This document shows, piece by piece, positions 1-6,512 of a stretch of 9,333 nt of DNA. Made by a program: the position numbers and the translations under genes. The stretch is from Bacillota bacterium (lineage in GTDB: Bacteria > Bacillota > Clostridia > Clostridiales > Clostridiaceae), in NCBI GenBank assembly GCA_023427705.1, contig JAEZAL010000266.1, forward strand, positions 1-9,333, read 5' to 3'. The first letter of the stretch is position 1. Every line of letters begins with the position of its first letter. The notes under the pieces are model-generated. The model searched no databases and had not been told where the DNA came from. It saw nothing but the letters and a program-made list of their open reading frames with translations.

Positions 1-551
1 ACTCTAGATATAGCAACTCTTATTTTAAATGTAGAACCACTATTAGTTTTAGAGTTTATTCCTTCATAAGTAACTCTATCTAATCTTACTACCATTTCCT
101 CTTCAGATGATAACTCCATTTGATTTCTTAAGGAGTTTAAATCTTTAATAAGCTTTTCTTTATCTTCTTCAGTTATCTTAGTATATCCTTTGCCAGAGCT
201 ACTGTCATATGAAACAAGATAATCATAAATTGAAGAATTTTCATTAAGATATAAGTATAATAAATCATTAATAAAATCTATTTCTTTGTATTCACCAGCT
301 GTATAGTGAATTGATTGTTGATCATCATAAATGTTAGAACCTATTTTTACTTCTGTTAAGTTTTGTGATGATGTATAAGTTTTTCCTAAAGCTTGAAAAG
401 TAGTAGGTGGTTCTGGCTCCGTGATTTCTTCAGTTTGTAAATTTTCTGTCTCTGTTGAAACTTTTTCTTCTATAGTATTAGAAGATGAGCAACTAATTAA
501 AGTTATAGATAGGAAAAGTAATATTAGAAATAATAAACTATATTTTTTCAT
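1..551 (-). CDS. Putative lipoprotein, 3' end outside the window
   Basis: Reading leftward from an ATG at 551, the frame stays open for 183 codons to the window edge, so the C-terminus is missing. The N-terminus is a typical lipoprotein signal: MKK, a hydrophobic run of about 16 residues, then the lipobox LISC with the lipidated Cys at residue 21. After it comes a Ser/Thr/Glu/Pro-rich low-complexity linker (about residues 22-50) of the kind that tethers a domain outside the membrane. The remainder is acidic and mixed alpha/beta, with a hydrophobic segment around IDFINDLLYLYL and a charged helix around EEDKEKLIKDLNSLRNQM. A ribosome binding site (GGAGG, complement of 557-561) sits 5 bases upstream. 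I do not recognise the mature domain. It is predicted to be anchored on the outer face of the cytoplasmic membrane. It is divergent from the glyoxalase gene and so is an independent unit. Confidence 0.85.
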   Translation of the reverse strand, partial: MKKYSLLFLILLFLSITLISCSSSNTIEEKVSTETENLQTEEITEPEPPTTFQALGKTYTSSQNLTEVKIGSNIYDDQQSIHYTAGEYKEIDFINDLLYLYLNENSSIYDYLVSYDSSSGKGYTKITEEDKEKLIKDLNSLRNQMELSSEEEMVVRLDRVTYEGINSKTNSGSTFKIRVAISR

Positions 552-576
552 TATAGCCTCCGAAAAATAATTATAT

Positions 577-605
577 AAAATACTAGTAATTTAATTTTAT
601 GACAA
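577..605 (-). promoter_or_regulatory. Probable sigma-A promoter of the lipoprotein gene
   Basis: On the minus strand, TTGTCA (600-605) and TATTTT (577-582) are separated by exactly 17 bases. The -35 matches 5 of 6 consensus positions and the -10 matches 4 of 6. Transcription would start near 570, giving a leader of about 20 bases. The AT-rich background makes chance -10 matches common. Confidence 0.4.
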
Positions 606-644
606 ATATAAATAAAAGTAAATTACAACAATAAGTATATAAGG

Positions 645-673
645 TTGATAAATGCATTTGAAATAAATATAAT
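645..673 (+). promoter_or_regulatory. Sigma-A promoter of the glyoxalase gene
   Basis: TTGATA (645-650), a 17-base spacer and a perfect TATAAT (668-673) form a near-consensus promoter. The predicted start near 680 gives a leader of about 28 bases containing the strong ribosome binding site AAGGAGG (694-700), 7 bases before the ATG at 708. Confidence 0.75.
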
Positions 674-707
674 AAAGGTAGAATAAACTTTTTAAGGAGG
701 ATATTAA

Positions 708-1091
708 ATGTCAGTAAAGATGTTACACACTTGTATAAGAGTAATGGACTTAGAAAAGTCTTTAAAATTTTATCAAGATGCTTTAGGATTAATAATAACT
801 AGAAGAAAGGACTTCCCAGAGCATAAGTTTAGTTTAGTATATTTATCAAATGAAGAGGGTGGATATGAAATAGAGCTAACTTATAACTATGATGTGGAGA
901 AACCTTATGAAATAGGTAATGGTTTTAGTCATATAGCTGTAGAAGCTGAAGATTTAGAAGCTATGAGAGAAAAACATATAGCATTAGGATATGAATGTAC
1001 ACCGTTTAAAGGACTTCCAGGAACTAAACCTTCATATTACTTTGTAACTGATCCAGATGGATATAAGGTTGAGGTAATAAGAGCAAAATAA
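708..1091 (+). CDS. gloA: Glyoxalase I (lactoylglutathione lyase family)
   Basis: This is a 127-residue protein of the vicinal-oxygen-chelate fold. It has two beta-alpha-beta-beta-beta modules (about residues 3-60 and 72-125). Glyoxalase I isomerises the hemithioacetal formed from methylglyoxal and a thiol, detoxifying a by-product of sugar metabolism in the cytoplasm. The four metal ligands known from E. coli GloA are all visible: His7 (LHTCIRV), Glu56 (IELTYN), His75 (FSHIAVE) and Glu122 (GYKVEVI). The DPDGYK signature at 115-120 and the IELTYN block are close to true GloA rather than to other family members such as fosfomycin-resistance or dioxygenase proteins. Length is close to the usual ~130. 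Many clostridia lack glutathione, so the physiological thiol is uncertain. The gene is monocistronic, with its own promoter and terminator. The start is fixed by AAGGAGG 7 bases upstream. Confidence 0.92.
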   Translation: MSVKMLHTCIRVMDLEKSLKFYQDALGLIITRRKDFPEHKFSLVYLSNEEGGYEIELTYNYDVEKPYEIGNGFSHIAVEAEDLEAMREKHIALGYECTPFKGLPGTKPSYYFVTDPDGYKVEVIRAK

Positions 1092-1096
1092 TGATT

Positions 1097-1132
1097 AATC
1101 TAGTAACTTGAAAAAGTTACTAGATTTTTTTT
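1097..1132 (+). terminator. Rho-independent terminator after gloA
   Basis: There is a 13-bp perfect stem (1097-1109 with 1114-1126), a GAAA tetraloop (1110-1113) and a T run to 1132. It begins 6 bases after the gloA stop and isolates gloA from ldh. Confidence 0.93.
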
Positions 1133-1169
1133 ATTAATATATGGATAAAATAATATGAGTTATATACAA

Positions 1170-1198
1170 TTGATAATTGTTATTACTTAGTATATAAT
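1170..1198 (+). promoter_or_regulatory. Sigma-A promoter of ldh with a small inverted repeat over the -35
   Basis: TTGATA (1170-1175), a 17-base spacer and a perfect TATAAT (1193-1198) give a strong predicted promoter with a start near 1205. A short inverted repeat, ACAATT-GAT-AATTGT (1166-1180), is centred on the -35 and could be an operator. TTGTTA at 1177-1182 resembles one half of a Rex (NADH-sensing repressor) site, but the second half is not conserved, so Rex control is not shown. Confidence 0.72.
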
Positions 1199-1238
1199 GG
1201 AAATGTGTTAATTATTTAAAGGATGAAGGTGTATATTT

Positions 1239-2177
1239 ATGAGTAAAATATCAATTATTGGAGCAGGAGCAATTGGTGCAACTACTGCCTTTGCCTTATT
1301 ACAAAAGGGAATTGCTAGAGAAATAGTTATTAATGATATTAATCAAGAAAAGGCTTTAGGTGAAGTTCTTGATTTAATACATGGAAGTGCATTAGCTAGT
1401 CCATGTAATGTTACATTAGGAGCTTTAGAAGATACAAAGAATTCTGATATTATAATAATTACTGCTGGTGTTGCACAAAAACCGGGAGAAACTAGATTAG
1501 ACTTAGTAGATAAGAATTATAAGATTTTCAAAAGTTTTGTGCCTACTTTAGCAAAATTAAGTCCAAATGCCATACTTTTAGTTGTTTCTAATCCGGTAGA
1601 TATATTAGCTTACATGACTTATAAGCTATCAGGATTCCCTAAAGAAAGGGTAATTGGATCAGGAACAGTACTAGATACTACTAGACTTAGAAGTTTATTA
1701 GGTAAATATTTTGGTGTAGATGGTAGAATTGTTCAAGGATATGTACATGGAGAACATGGAGATAGTGAATTTGTGCCATGGTCATCTTTAACAATAGGAA
1801 ATATTCCAATTGAGAAATTTTCAAATCAATTAGAAATTGAATGGGATAGTGCCACAGAAAAAGTAATTGCTGATGATGTAAAGAATGCAGCTTATGAAGT
1901 TATTAATAGAAAAGGTGCAACAGCATTTTCAGTTGCAGCTGTATTAGCAAGAATAGTAGAAGCGTTCTTAAAGGATGAAAAAACAATATTATCAGTATCT
2001 ACTTTATTAAATGATTACTATGGAGTAAGTGAAACTTATTTAAGTGTACCAACAATAGTTGGAAAAAATGGAGTAGAAAAAGTATTAAATATTGAGTTTT
2101 CTGAAGAGGAGAAAGAAAAGTTTATTTCTTCAGCTAATATAATGAAGGAATATATAGATAGAATAAATGAAAATTAA
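1239..2177 (+). CDS. ldh: L-lactate dehydrogenase (NAD-dependent)
   Basis: This 312-residue cytoplasmic enzyme reduces pyruvate to L-lactate, regenerating NAD+ in fermentation. The Rossmann motif GAGAIG is at residues 8-13 and the NAD-ribose-binding Asp is in INDIN (33). The mobile substrate loop AQKPGETRLDLV carries Gln80, equivalent to Gln102 in the standard LDH numbering, which marks lactate rather than malate dehydrogenase (malate enzymes have Arg there), and Arg86 (Arg109). Catalytic Asp146 and substrate-binding Arg149 lie in LDTTRLR. The proton-relay His173 lies in GEHGDSE, and KGAT (225-228) carries the substrate-side Thr. Length is normal for the family. In the fructose-bisphosphate site, Arg173 is kept (Arg151) but the usual His188 aligns with Gln166, so allosteric activation may be altered. 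The start is supported by a GAAGGTG-type ribosome binding site (1225-1231). The gene stands alone between its own promoter and terminator. Confidence 0.96.
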   Translation: MSKISIIGAGAIGATTAFALLQKGIAREIVINDINQEKALGEVLDLIHGSALASPCNVTLGALEDTKNSDIIIITAGVAQKPGETRLDLVDKNYKIFKSFVPTLAKLSPNAILLVVSNPVDILAYMTYKLSGFPKERVIGSGTVLDTTRLRSLLGKYFGVDGRIVQGYVHGEHGDSEFVPWSSLTIGNIPIEKFSNQLEIEWDSATEKVIADDVKNAAYEVINRKGATAFSVAAVLARIVEAFLKDEKTILSVSTLLNDYYGVSETYLSVPTIVGKNGVEKVLNIEFSEEEKEKFISSANIMKEYIDRINEN

Positions 2178-2197
2178 ATAGTTTTTATATATTATTG

Positions 2198-2246
2198 AAG
2201 TAGACTATATACTGGATATGATGCAGTTATAGTCTACTTTTATTTT
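2198..2246 (+). terminator. Rho-independent terminator after ldh
   Basis: A 12-bp perfect stem (2198-2209 with 2228-2239) is extended inside the loop by ACTG/CAGT (2211-2214 with 2224-2227). A T-rich tail (2238-2246) with one interrupting A follows. Confidence 0.88.
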
Positions 2247-2288
2247 TCTAAATTTTTATAACAGTTTTAAAATAGGGAAGTTATACAT

Positions 2289-2308
2289 ATTATTAATTAG
2301 TTAATAAT
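2289..2308 (+). repeat. Perfect 8-4-8 inverted repeat upstream of the L,D-transpeptidase
   Basis: ATTATTAA (2289-2296), the spacer TTAG and TTAATAAT (2301-2308) form a perfect 20-base dyad, ending 19 bases before the start codon. A possible -10 (TATTAT, 2288-2293) overlaps its left arm, but the matching -35 (2265-2270) is poor. It could be an operator or a chance dyad in an all-A/T stretch. Confidence 0.4.
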
Positions 2309-2327
2309 TTAAATAGAAAGGATAGGT

Positions 2328-3722
2328 ATGGCTAGAAAAATTTTTAATACAATATTTAAAAATAAAATTGTTGGAAATATCATAATTATTGGATGTTCTA
2401 TAACTTTAATATATTTGCTTGTTTCAATATATTTTGTTAATCATTTTTTTATTAATACAAAAGTTAATGGTGTAAATCTATCTCTTAGAAACTATAATGA
2501 AGCTAATAAAATTTTAAGTAGTGCTGTAAATGGATATAGTATAGAACTAATTGGTAGAGATGGTAGAAGTGAAATAATCAATGGAGAAGATATTAAGCTT
2601 TCTTTTATAAATAAGGATATTAGAAAGGAAATAAAAAAAGAACAAAGTCCAATTATGTGGATTAAAGGAATAATAAATAAAGAAAATTATTATTTAGATG
2701 GGATAATTGAATACGATAAAAATAAATTATTTGATATTATTGATAACTTAGAAATTTTAACGAAGGATATAGAAGAACCTAAAAATGTTGCATTTACTTA
2801 CTATGATGGAATTTATGTAATTGAACCTGAAATTTATGGTAATAGAATTAATAATGATAAACTAAAGGAAGTTTTAATTGATAGTATAAATAAAGGTAAA
2901 AGTTCAATTAATCTTGATAAAGAAGAATGTTATGAAAATCCTATATTTACTACTGCCTCTGATAAAACAATGGAAGCAGAAGAATTATTAAATAAATATA
3001 TATCAACTAAAATAACATATTTATTTGGAGAAAATGAAGAAATTGTAGATGATAACATTATAAGAAATTGGCTTTCTGTAAATGAGAATTTAGACGTAAT
3101 TATAGATGAAAAAGCAGTAAGCGAATATATGTCAGGTCTTAGTAAGAAATATAATACTGTTGGGATAACTAGAAACTTTAAAACATCAACAGGAAAAACT
3201 GTAGATGTTAAGGGTGGATATTATGGATGGAAAATTAATTCAGTAGCTGAAAGAAAGTTACTTTTAGAAGACATTAAATTAGGAGCAACTATAGAAAAGG
3301 AACCTATATATACACAAAAAGCATTACATAGAGATAAAGATGATGTGGGTAATACTTATGTAGAAATTAATATATCAAGACAATATTTATGGTTTTATAA
3401 AGATGGGAAAGTAGTAGCTGAAGGAAGTGTAGTAACTGGAAATCCTAGTAAAGGATATTCTACAACTCTTGGAACATATATGATTAATTATAAACAAAAA
3501 GGGGCAACTTTAAAGGGGCCAGGTTATGAAGCAAAGGTGACTTATTGGATGCCTTTTAATGGAAATATAGGAATACACGATGCTAGCTGGAGATATTCTT
3601 TTGGATATAATATTTATAAAAATGATGGAACTCATGGATGTGTAAATTCTCCTTTAAGCTTGGCTAAAAAAATATACGAAAATATAGAACCGGGAACACC
3701 TGTTATATGTTATGAAGAATAA
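2328..3722 (+). CDS. Membrane-anchored L,D-transpeptidase (YkuD domain)
   Basis: This 464-residue protein likely forms or exchanges peptide cross-links in peptidoglycan, or attaches substituents to it, outside the membrane. A short basic N-terminus (about 1-13) precedes one membrane segment (about 14-37) in an N-in orientation. The middle (about 44-330) begins VNGVNLSLRNYNEANKIL, typical of the putative peptidoglycan-binding region (PG_binding_4 type) found with clostridial YkuD proteins. The catalytic YkuD domain occupies about 343-464. It starts at YVEINISRQYLWFYKDG and includes VTGNPSKGYSTTLGTY, GIHDASWR (His417) and GTHGCVNSP, with His436 and nucleophile Cys438 in a variant of the usual SHGC(I/V)N motif. 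These residues indicate an active enzyme. The start is supported by AAAGGA (2317-2322). Terminators on both sides make it monocistronic. L,D-transpeptidases tolerate most beta-lactams other than carbapenems, but no resistance role can be inferred from the sequence. Confidence 0.9.
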   Translation: MARKIFNTIFKNKIVGNIIIIGCSITLIYLLVSIYFVNHFFINTKVNGVNLSLRNYNEANKILSSAVNGYSIELIGRDGRSEIINGEDIKLSFINKDIRKEIKKEQSPIMWIKGIINKENYYLDGIIEYDKNKLFDIIDNLEILTKDIEEPKNVAFTYYDGIYVIEPEIYGNRINNDKLKEVLIDSINKGKSSINLDKEECYENPIFTTASDKTMEAEELLNKYISTKITYLFGENEEIVDDNIIRNWLSVNENLDVIIDEKAVSEYMSGLSKKYNTVGITRNFKTSTGKTVDVKGGYYGWKINSVAERKLLLEDIKLGATIEKEPIYTQKALHRDKDDVGNTYVEINISRQYLWFYKDGKVVAEGSVVTGNPSKGYSTTLGTYMINYKQKGATLKGPGYEAKVTYWMPFNGNIGIHDASWRYSFGYNIYKNDGTHGCVNSPLSLAKKIYENIEPGTPVICYEE

Positions 3723-3737
3723 AAAATAACCAAATAG

Positions 3738-3772
3738 AAAATATCGGATATAATTTAGTATCCGATATTTTT
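3738..3772 (+). terminator. Rho-independent terminator after the L,D-transpeptidase
   Basis: A 13-bp perfect stem (3738-3750 with 3759-3771) containing the GC core TCGG/CCGA has an 8-base loop and ends in TTTTT (3768-3772). The T tract is short and largely within the stem. Confidence 0.82.
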
Positions 3773-3822
3773 ATGAATAAGTAGAAATAAAAATAGAGTA
3801 TTAGATTAGTTTTGGAAAAAAA

Positions 3823-3831
3823 TGTTATAAT
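3823..3831 (+). promoter_or_regulatory. Extended -10 promoter of the small membrane protein gene
   Basis: TGTTATAAT gives the extended -10 motif TGn followed by a perfect TATAAT (3826-3831). No good -35 is present; TTAGAT (3801-3806) lies 19 bases upstream. Transcription would start near 3838, at the edge of the purine-rich ribosome binding site AGAGGGGG (3837-3844), so the leader would be only about 14 bases. Confidence 0.6.
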
Positions 3832-3851
3832 GGTAAAGAGGGGGAATAGAA

Positions 3852-4223
3852 ATGAAAGATGAAAGAGTATATTTAGCAATAAAATCTATAGTTTGGGGAG
3901 TTGTATGGCTTGCTTTAGCAGTATTAGTAGGTTTTTTAATAACTAAGGTAACATCTAATAAAAGTTTTGAAAATGCATTATTTATTGAAGGATTAATTAT
4001 GATTTTTGTAGGAATTTCTACTTCAATATCTGGAGATCCAATGGGGGCTTCATTACAGGCATTAGGAGAAAATAATGCTCAGTATATGGCCATTGCCAAT
4101 TTAGAAGTTTCAAAAATGGAAAAGAAGAAATCAAATGTAAAAAGAAATATTGCATTTGCATTAAGTACTTTTTCTCTATTAATAGGTGGAATCCTATCTG
4201 TTATTCTGACTTTTATAATATAA
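3852..4223 (+). CDS. Small predicted membrane protein, function unknown
   Basis: This 123-residue protein is not one I recognise. Three hydrophobic segments are visible: about 11-31 (SIVWGVVWLALAVLVGFLIT), about 42-58 (ALFIEGLIMIFVGISTS) and about 101-122 (FALSTFSLLIGGILSVILTFI). Between the second and third lies a soluble stretch (about 60-98). It contains GDPMGASLQALGENNAQYMA and then a very basic run (KMEKKKSNVKRN, about 87-98), so by the positive-inside rule this loop should be cytoplasmic. That loop was probably the region most constrained in function. The start is well supported by GAGGGGG (3838-3844) 7 bases upstream. It has its own extended -10 promoter. It is not co-directionally packed against a partner, so context does not suggest a role. 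Codon use matches its neighbours. Confidence 0.85.
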   Translation: MKDERVYLAIKSIVWGVVWLALAVLVGFLITKVTSNKSFENALFIEGLIMIFVGISTSISGDPMGASLQALGENNAQYMAIANLEVSKMEKKKSNVKRNIAFALSTFSLLIGGILSVILTFII

Positions 4224-4250
4224 ATTTTTAGACTTTTTTATTAAATAATA

Positions 4251-4294
4251 AATACTATTGTTTATACTTGATATAAAGTATAAACAATAGTATT
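4251..4294 (+). repeat. Perfect 19-bp inverted repeat between the membrane protein gene and nfo
   Basis: Arms 4251-4269 and 4276-4294 are perfectly complementary over 19 bp, with a 6-base loop (gatata). Neither strand has a T run next to the stem, so it is not a standard intrinsic terminator. The right arm ends one base before the probable nfo -35 element. It could be an operator, an mRNA-stabilising 3' hairpin for the upstream gene, or a degenerate bidirectional terminator. Confidence 0.8.
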
Positions 4295-4295
4295 A

Positions 4296-4323
4296 TTGAG
4301 TTAATTAAAATTAAAAATAAAAT
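4296..4323 (+). promoter_or_regulatory. Possible promoter of nfo
   Basis: TTGAGT (4296-4301) and TAAAAT (4318-4323) are separated by 16 bases, with consensus matches of 4/6 and 5/6. The predicted start near 4330 gives a leader of about 22 bases. The A-rich background lowers confidence. Confidence 0.4.
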
Positions 4324-4351
4324 TATAGACAGCAAAGTTATGGAGGAAATA

Positions 4352-5185
4352 ATGTTAAATATAGGATGTCATTTATCAACTACAAAGGGTTTTGAAAATA
4401 TGGGAAAGGAAGCATTAGAAATTGGAGCTAATACTTTTCAATTTTTCACTAGAAATCCAAGAGGTGGAAAGGCAAAAGATATAGATATTAAGGATATGGA
4501 AGGCTTATTAAAAATAGTTAAAGAAAACAATTTTGCAACTATTTTAGCACATGCTCCTTACACACTAAATGCATGTTCAGCAGATGAAAGAACTAGAGAA
4601 TTTGCAAGAGAAATGATGGAAGATGATTTAAAGAGAATGGAGTTTATGCCAAACAATTTATATAATTTTCATCCAGGAAGCCATGTAAAGCAAGGTGTAG
4701 AAATAGGTATAAATTACATAGTAGAATTGTTAAATAATGTATTGAGAGAAGATCAAACTACAACTGTTTTATTAGAAACTATGGCTGGAAAGGGATCTGA
4801 AGTAGGAAGAACCTTTGAAGAAATAGCAGAAATTATATCAAGAGTTGAATTAAAGGATAAAATGGGAGTTTGTTTAGACACTTGCCATGTTTATGATGCA
4901 GGCTATGATATAGTAAATAATTTAGATGGAGTTTTAGAAGAATTTGATAGAATAATCGGTTTAGATAGATTAAAGGCTATACATTTAAATGATAGTAAAA
5001 ATCCATTTAAAAGTCATAAGGATAGACATGAAAAGATTGGGGAAGGATTTTTAGGATTAGATGCAATAACTAATATAATAAATCATCCAAAGCTTAAGCA
5101 TTTACCATTTTTCCTTGAAACTCCTAATGAATTAGATGGATATGCAAAAGAAATTGAATTATTAAGAAGTAGATATCAAGGATAA
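4352..5185 (+). CDS. nfo: Endonuclease IV (AP endonuclease)
   Basis: This is a 277-residue TIM-barrel enzyme that cuts the DNA backbone 5' of abasic sites during base-excision repair, using three zinc ions. All nine family metal ligands are present at the expected spacing: His67, His107, Glu142, Asp176, His179, His211, Asp224, His226 and Glu256. They fall in the recognisable blocks LAHAPY, NFHPGS, LLETMAGKG, CLDTCHVYDAGY, HLNDSK, DRHEKIGEGFLG and FFLETPN. Length fits the family (about 280). An in-frame ATG at 4340 would add four residues (MEEI). However, GGAGG at 4342-4346 is placed 5 bases before the ATG at 4352, and MLNIGCHLS matches the usual N-terminus, so 4352 is chosen. No terminator is seen before the methyltransferase gene 82 bases downstream, so the two may be co-transcribed. 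Confidence 0.95.
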   Translation: MLNIGCHLSTTKGFENMGKEALEIGANTFQFFTRNPRGGKAKDIDIKDMEGLLKIVKENNFATILAHAPYTLNACSADERTREFAREMMEDDLKRMEFMPNNLYNFHPGSHVKQGVEIGINYIVELLNNVLREDQTTTVLLETMAGKGSEVGRTFEEIAEIISRVELKDKMGVCLDTCHVYDAGYDIVNNLDGVLEEFDRIIGLDRLKAIHLNDSKNPFKSHKDRHEKIGEGFLGLDAITNIINHPKLKHLPFFLETPNELDGYAKEIELLRSRYQG

Positions 5186-5267
5186 TTTATTACCTTTAGT
5201 GTAGATAGATGTATATATTATTTACTTTCTTGTGTATCATATGTGATAGTTAGAAAGGTGTGTTTTA

Positions 5268-6434
5268 ATGGAAGAGTTAATAAAATCTATTAAAGAAATA
5301 GTAAACGAAGAAATAATAAAGGTTGTAATTAGTAACAAATCAAATAAAGAAGTAGAATATAATAAAATTAATTTATTATTAAAGATAAATAATAAAGGTA
5401 AAAAGTATTATCAAATAGAAAAGTTTACGGATAAACAAGTATTTCATGAAAATATTGAATTTGATAATTTAGAAAGAGAACTAGTGAAACTAGTGAATAA
5501 TAATTATAAACAATTATCTGCTTGGTCTAATGATAAGACCTTTGATTTAAAAATATCTAAAAAGGGTAAAGTATTTTTAGGTAAAAAGAAAGCTGATAAT
5601 AAGAATATAGGAAATAAGAGTCATAATAAAGAAAAAAATTATATTTTAAAAGAAGGTATGATAATTGAGCCATTAATAGACTTAGGTGTATTTACTAAGG
5701 AAGGTAAAGTTATCAATTCTAAATACGATAAATATAAGCAAATAAATAGATTTATTGAGATAATAGATGATGAAATAAAGAAAAATGATTATAAAGAGCT
5801 TACTATATTAGATTTCGGTTGTGGTAAATCCTATTTAACCTTTGTATTATATTATTACTTTGTTGAAATTAAAAATATAAAAGTAAAAATGATAGGCTTA
5901 GATCTTAAAGAAGATGTAATAAAAAAATGTAATGAAATTGCTAAAAGATATAAATATGATAATTTACATTTTGAGCTTGGAGATATAAATGGCTATAAGT
6001 ATGAAAATAATGTAGATATGGTAATAACATTACATGCTTGTGATACTGCAACTGATTATGCCTTATATAATGCTGTAAAATGGAATGCAAATATGATATT
6101 CTCAGTTCCATGTTGCCAACATGAATTTAATGCACAAATGAAGCCGGAATCATTATCAATTATTTCAAAATATGGTATAATTCAAGAGAGGGTTTCTGCA
6201 CTTATGACAGATGCCGTTAGGGGAAACTTATTAGAAGCTGCAGGATATAAAACTCAACTTTTAGAGTTTATAGATATAGCACATTCTCCGAAGAATATAT
6301 TAATTAGGGCTTCAAAGGGAAAAATTTCTTTAGAAAAGAAAGAAAAGGCTTTAAATGAAGTAGATGCTTTAATTAAGGAATTTAATTTCGACCCAACATT
6401 ATTAAATCTTTTGAAAAGTGATAAATTAATTTAA
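5268..6434 (+). CDS. Class I SAM-dependent methyltransferase (Methyltransf_32-like)
   Basis: This is a 388-residue cytoplasmic protein. The N-terminal ~125 residues form a Lys/Asn-rich region ending in a basic linker (about 105-124); it could bind nucleic acid, but this is inference. The methyltransferase domain follows (about 155-350). Motif I is LDFGCGKSYLT (181-191). The acidic residue that binds the SAM ribose is Asp212 in GLDLKED, and a motif II-like GDI is at 238-240. HACDTATD (256-263) stands in the motif IV position, and SVPCCQHE (279-286) is a hallmark of the Methyltransf_32 group, which includes eukaryotic METTL25/TRM13-like proteins. The C-terminal part contains MTDAVRGNLLEAAGY and a short helical tail. 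The substrate is unknown; RNA is plausible for the family. The start is supported by AAAGGTG (5254-5260). The gene probably shares a transcript with nfo and ends in its own terminator. Confidence 0.85.
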   Translation: MEELIKSIKEIVNEEIIKVVISNKSNKEVEYNKINLLLKINNKGKKYYQIEKFTDKQVFHENIEFDNLERELVKLVNNNYKQLSAWSNDKTFDLKISKKGKVFLGKKKADNKNIGNKSHNKEKNYILKEGMIIEPLIDLGVFTKEGKVINSKYDKYKQINRFIEIIDDEIKKNDYKELTILDFGCGKSYLTFVLYYYFVEIKNIKVKMIGLDLKEDVIKKCNEIAKRYKYDNLHFELGDINGYKYENNVDMVITLHACDTATDYALYNAVKWNANMIFSVPCCQHEFNAQMKPESLSIISKYGIIQERVSALMTDAVRGNLLEAAGYKTQLLEFIDIAHSPKNILIRASKGKISLEKKEKALNEVDALIKEFNFDPTLLNLLKSDKLI

Positions 6435-6442
6435 CCTACAAT

Positions 6443-6471
6443 GCTGTACTTAATTTAAGTACGGCTTTTTT
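6443..6471 (+). terminator. Rho-independent terminator after the methyltransferase
   Basis: A 10-bp stem (6443-6452 with 6456-6465, one T-G wobble at 6445/6463) has a 3-base loop and is followed by six T (6466-6471). It starts 9 bases after the stop codon. Confidence 0.9.
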
Positions 6472-6476
6472 ACTAC

Positions 6477-6512
6477 ACTAAGTTTTAGTTTGCTTTACTA
6501 CTAAAACTTAGT
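6477..6512 (+). repeat. Perfect 13-bp inverted repeat before the AAA+ gene
   Basis: ACTAAGTTTTAGT (6477-6489) is perfectly mirrored by ACTAAAACTTAGT (6500-6512) across a 10-base spacer. It is separate from the terminator hairpin just upstream and lacks a T run. A weak promoter (TTGCTT 6490-6495, 17 bases, TATGAA 6513-6518) would place the left arm just upstream of the -35 and the right arm in the spacer, as in a repressor operator. A role as a 5' leader hairpin is the alternative. Confidence 0.75.

Noticed and set aside
1177..1194. Rex repressor binding site in the ldh promoter
   Set aside because: Only the TTGTTA half matches. The second half (expected TTAACAA) agrees at just two of seven positions.
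2385..2399. Lipobox-like IIGC (residues 20-23) in the L,D-transpeptidase
   Set aside because: The hydrophobic segment continues for more than ten residues after the Cys, which fits a membrane anchor rather than a cleaved lipoprotein signal.
4340..4351. Upstream ATG giving endonuclease IV four extra residues
   Set aside because: The GAGG of the ribosome binding site overlaps this ATG codon region and is correctly spaced for the ATG at 4352, where the family N-terminus begins.
5235..5248. Short inverted repeat TATCA-TATG-TGATA before the methyltransferase gene
   Set aside because: Five-base arms are expected by chance in such AT-rich sequence, and there is no T run or promoter alignment to support a role.
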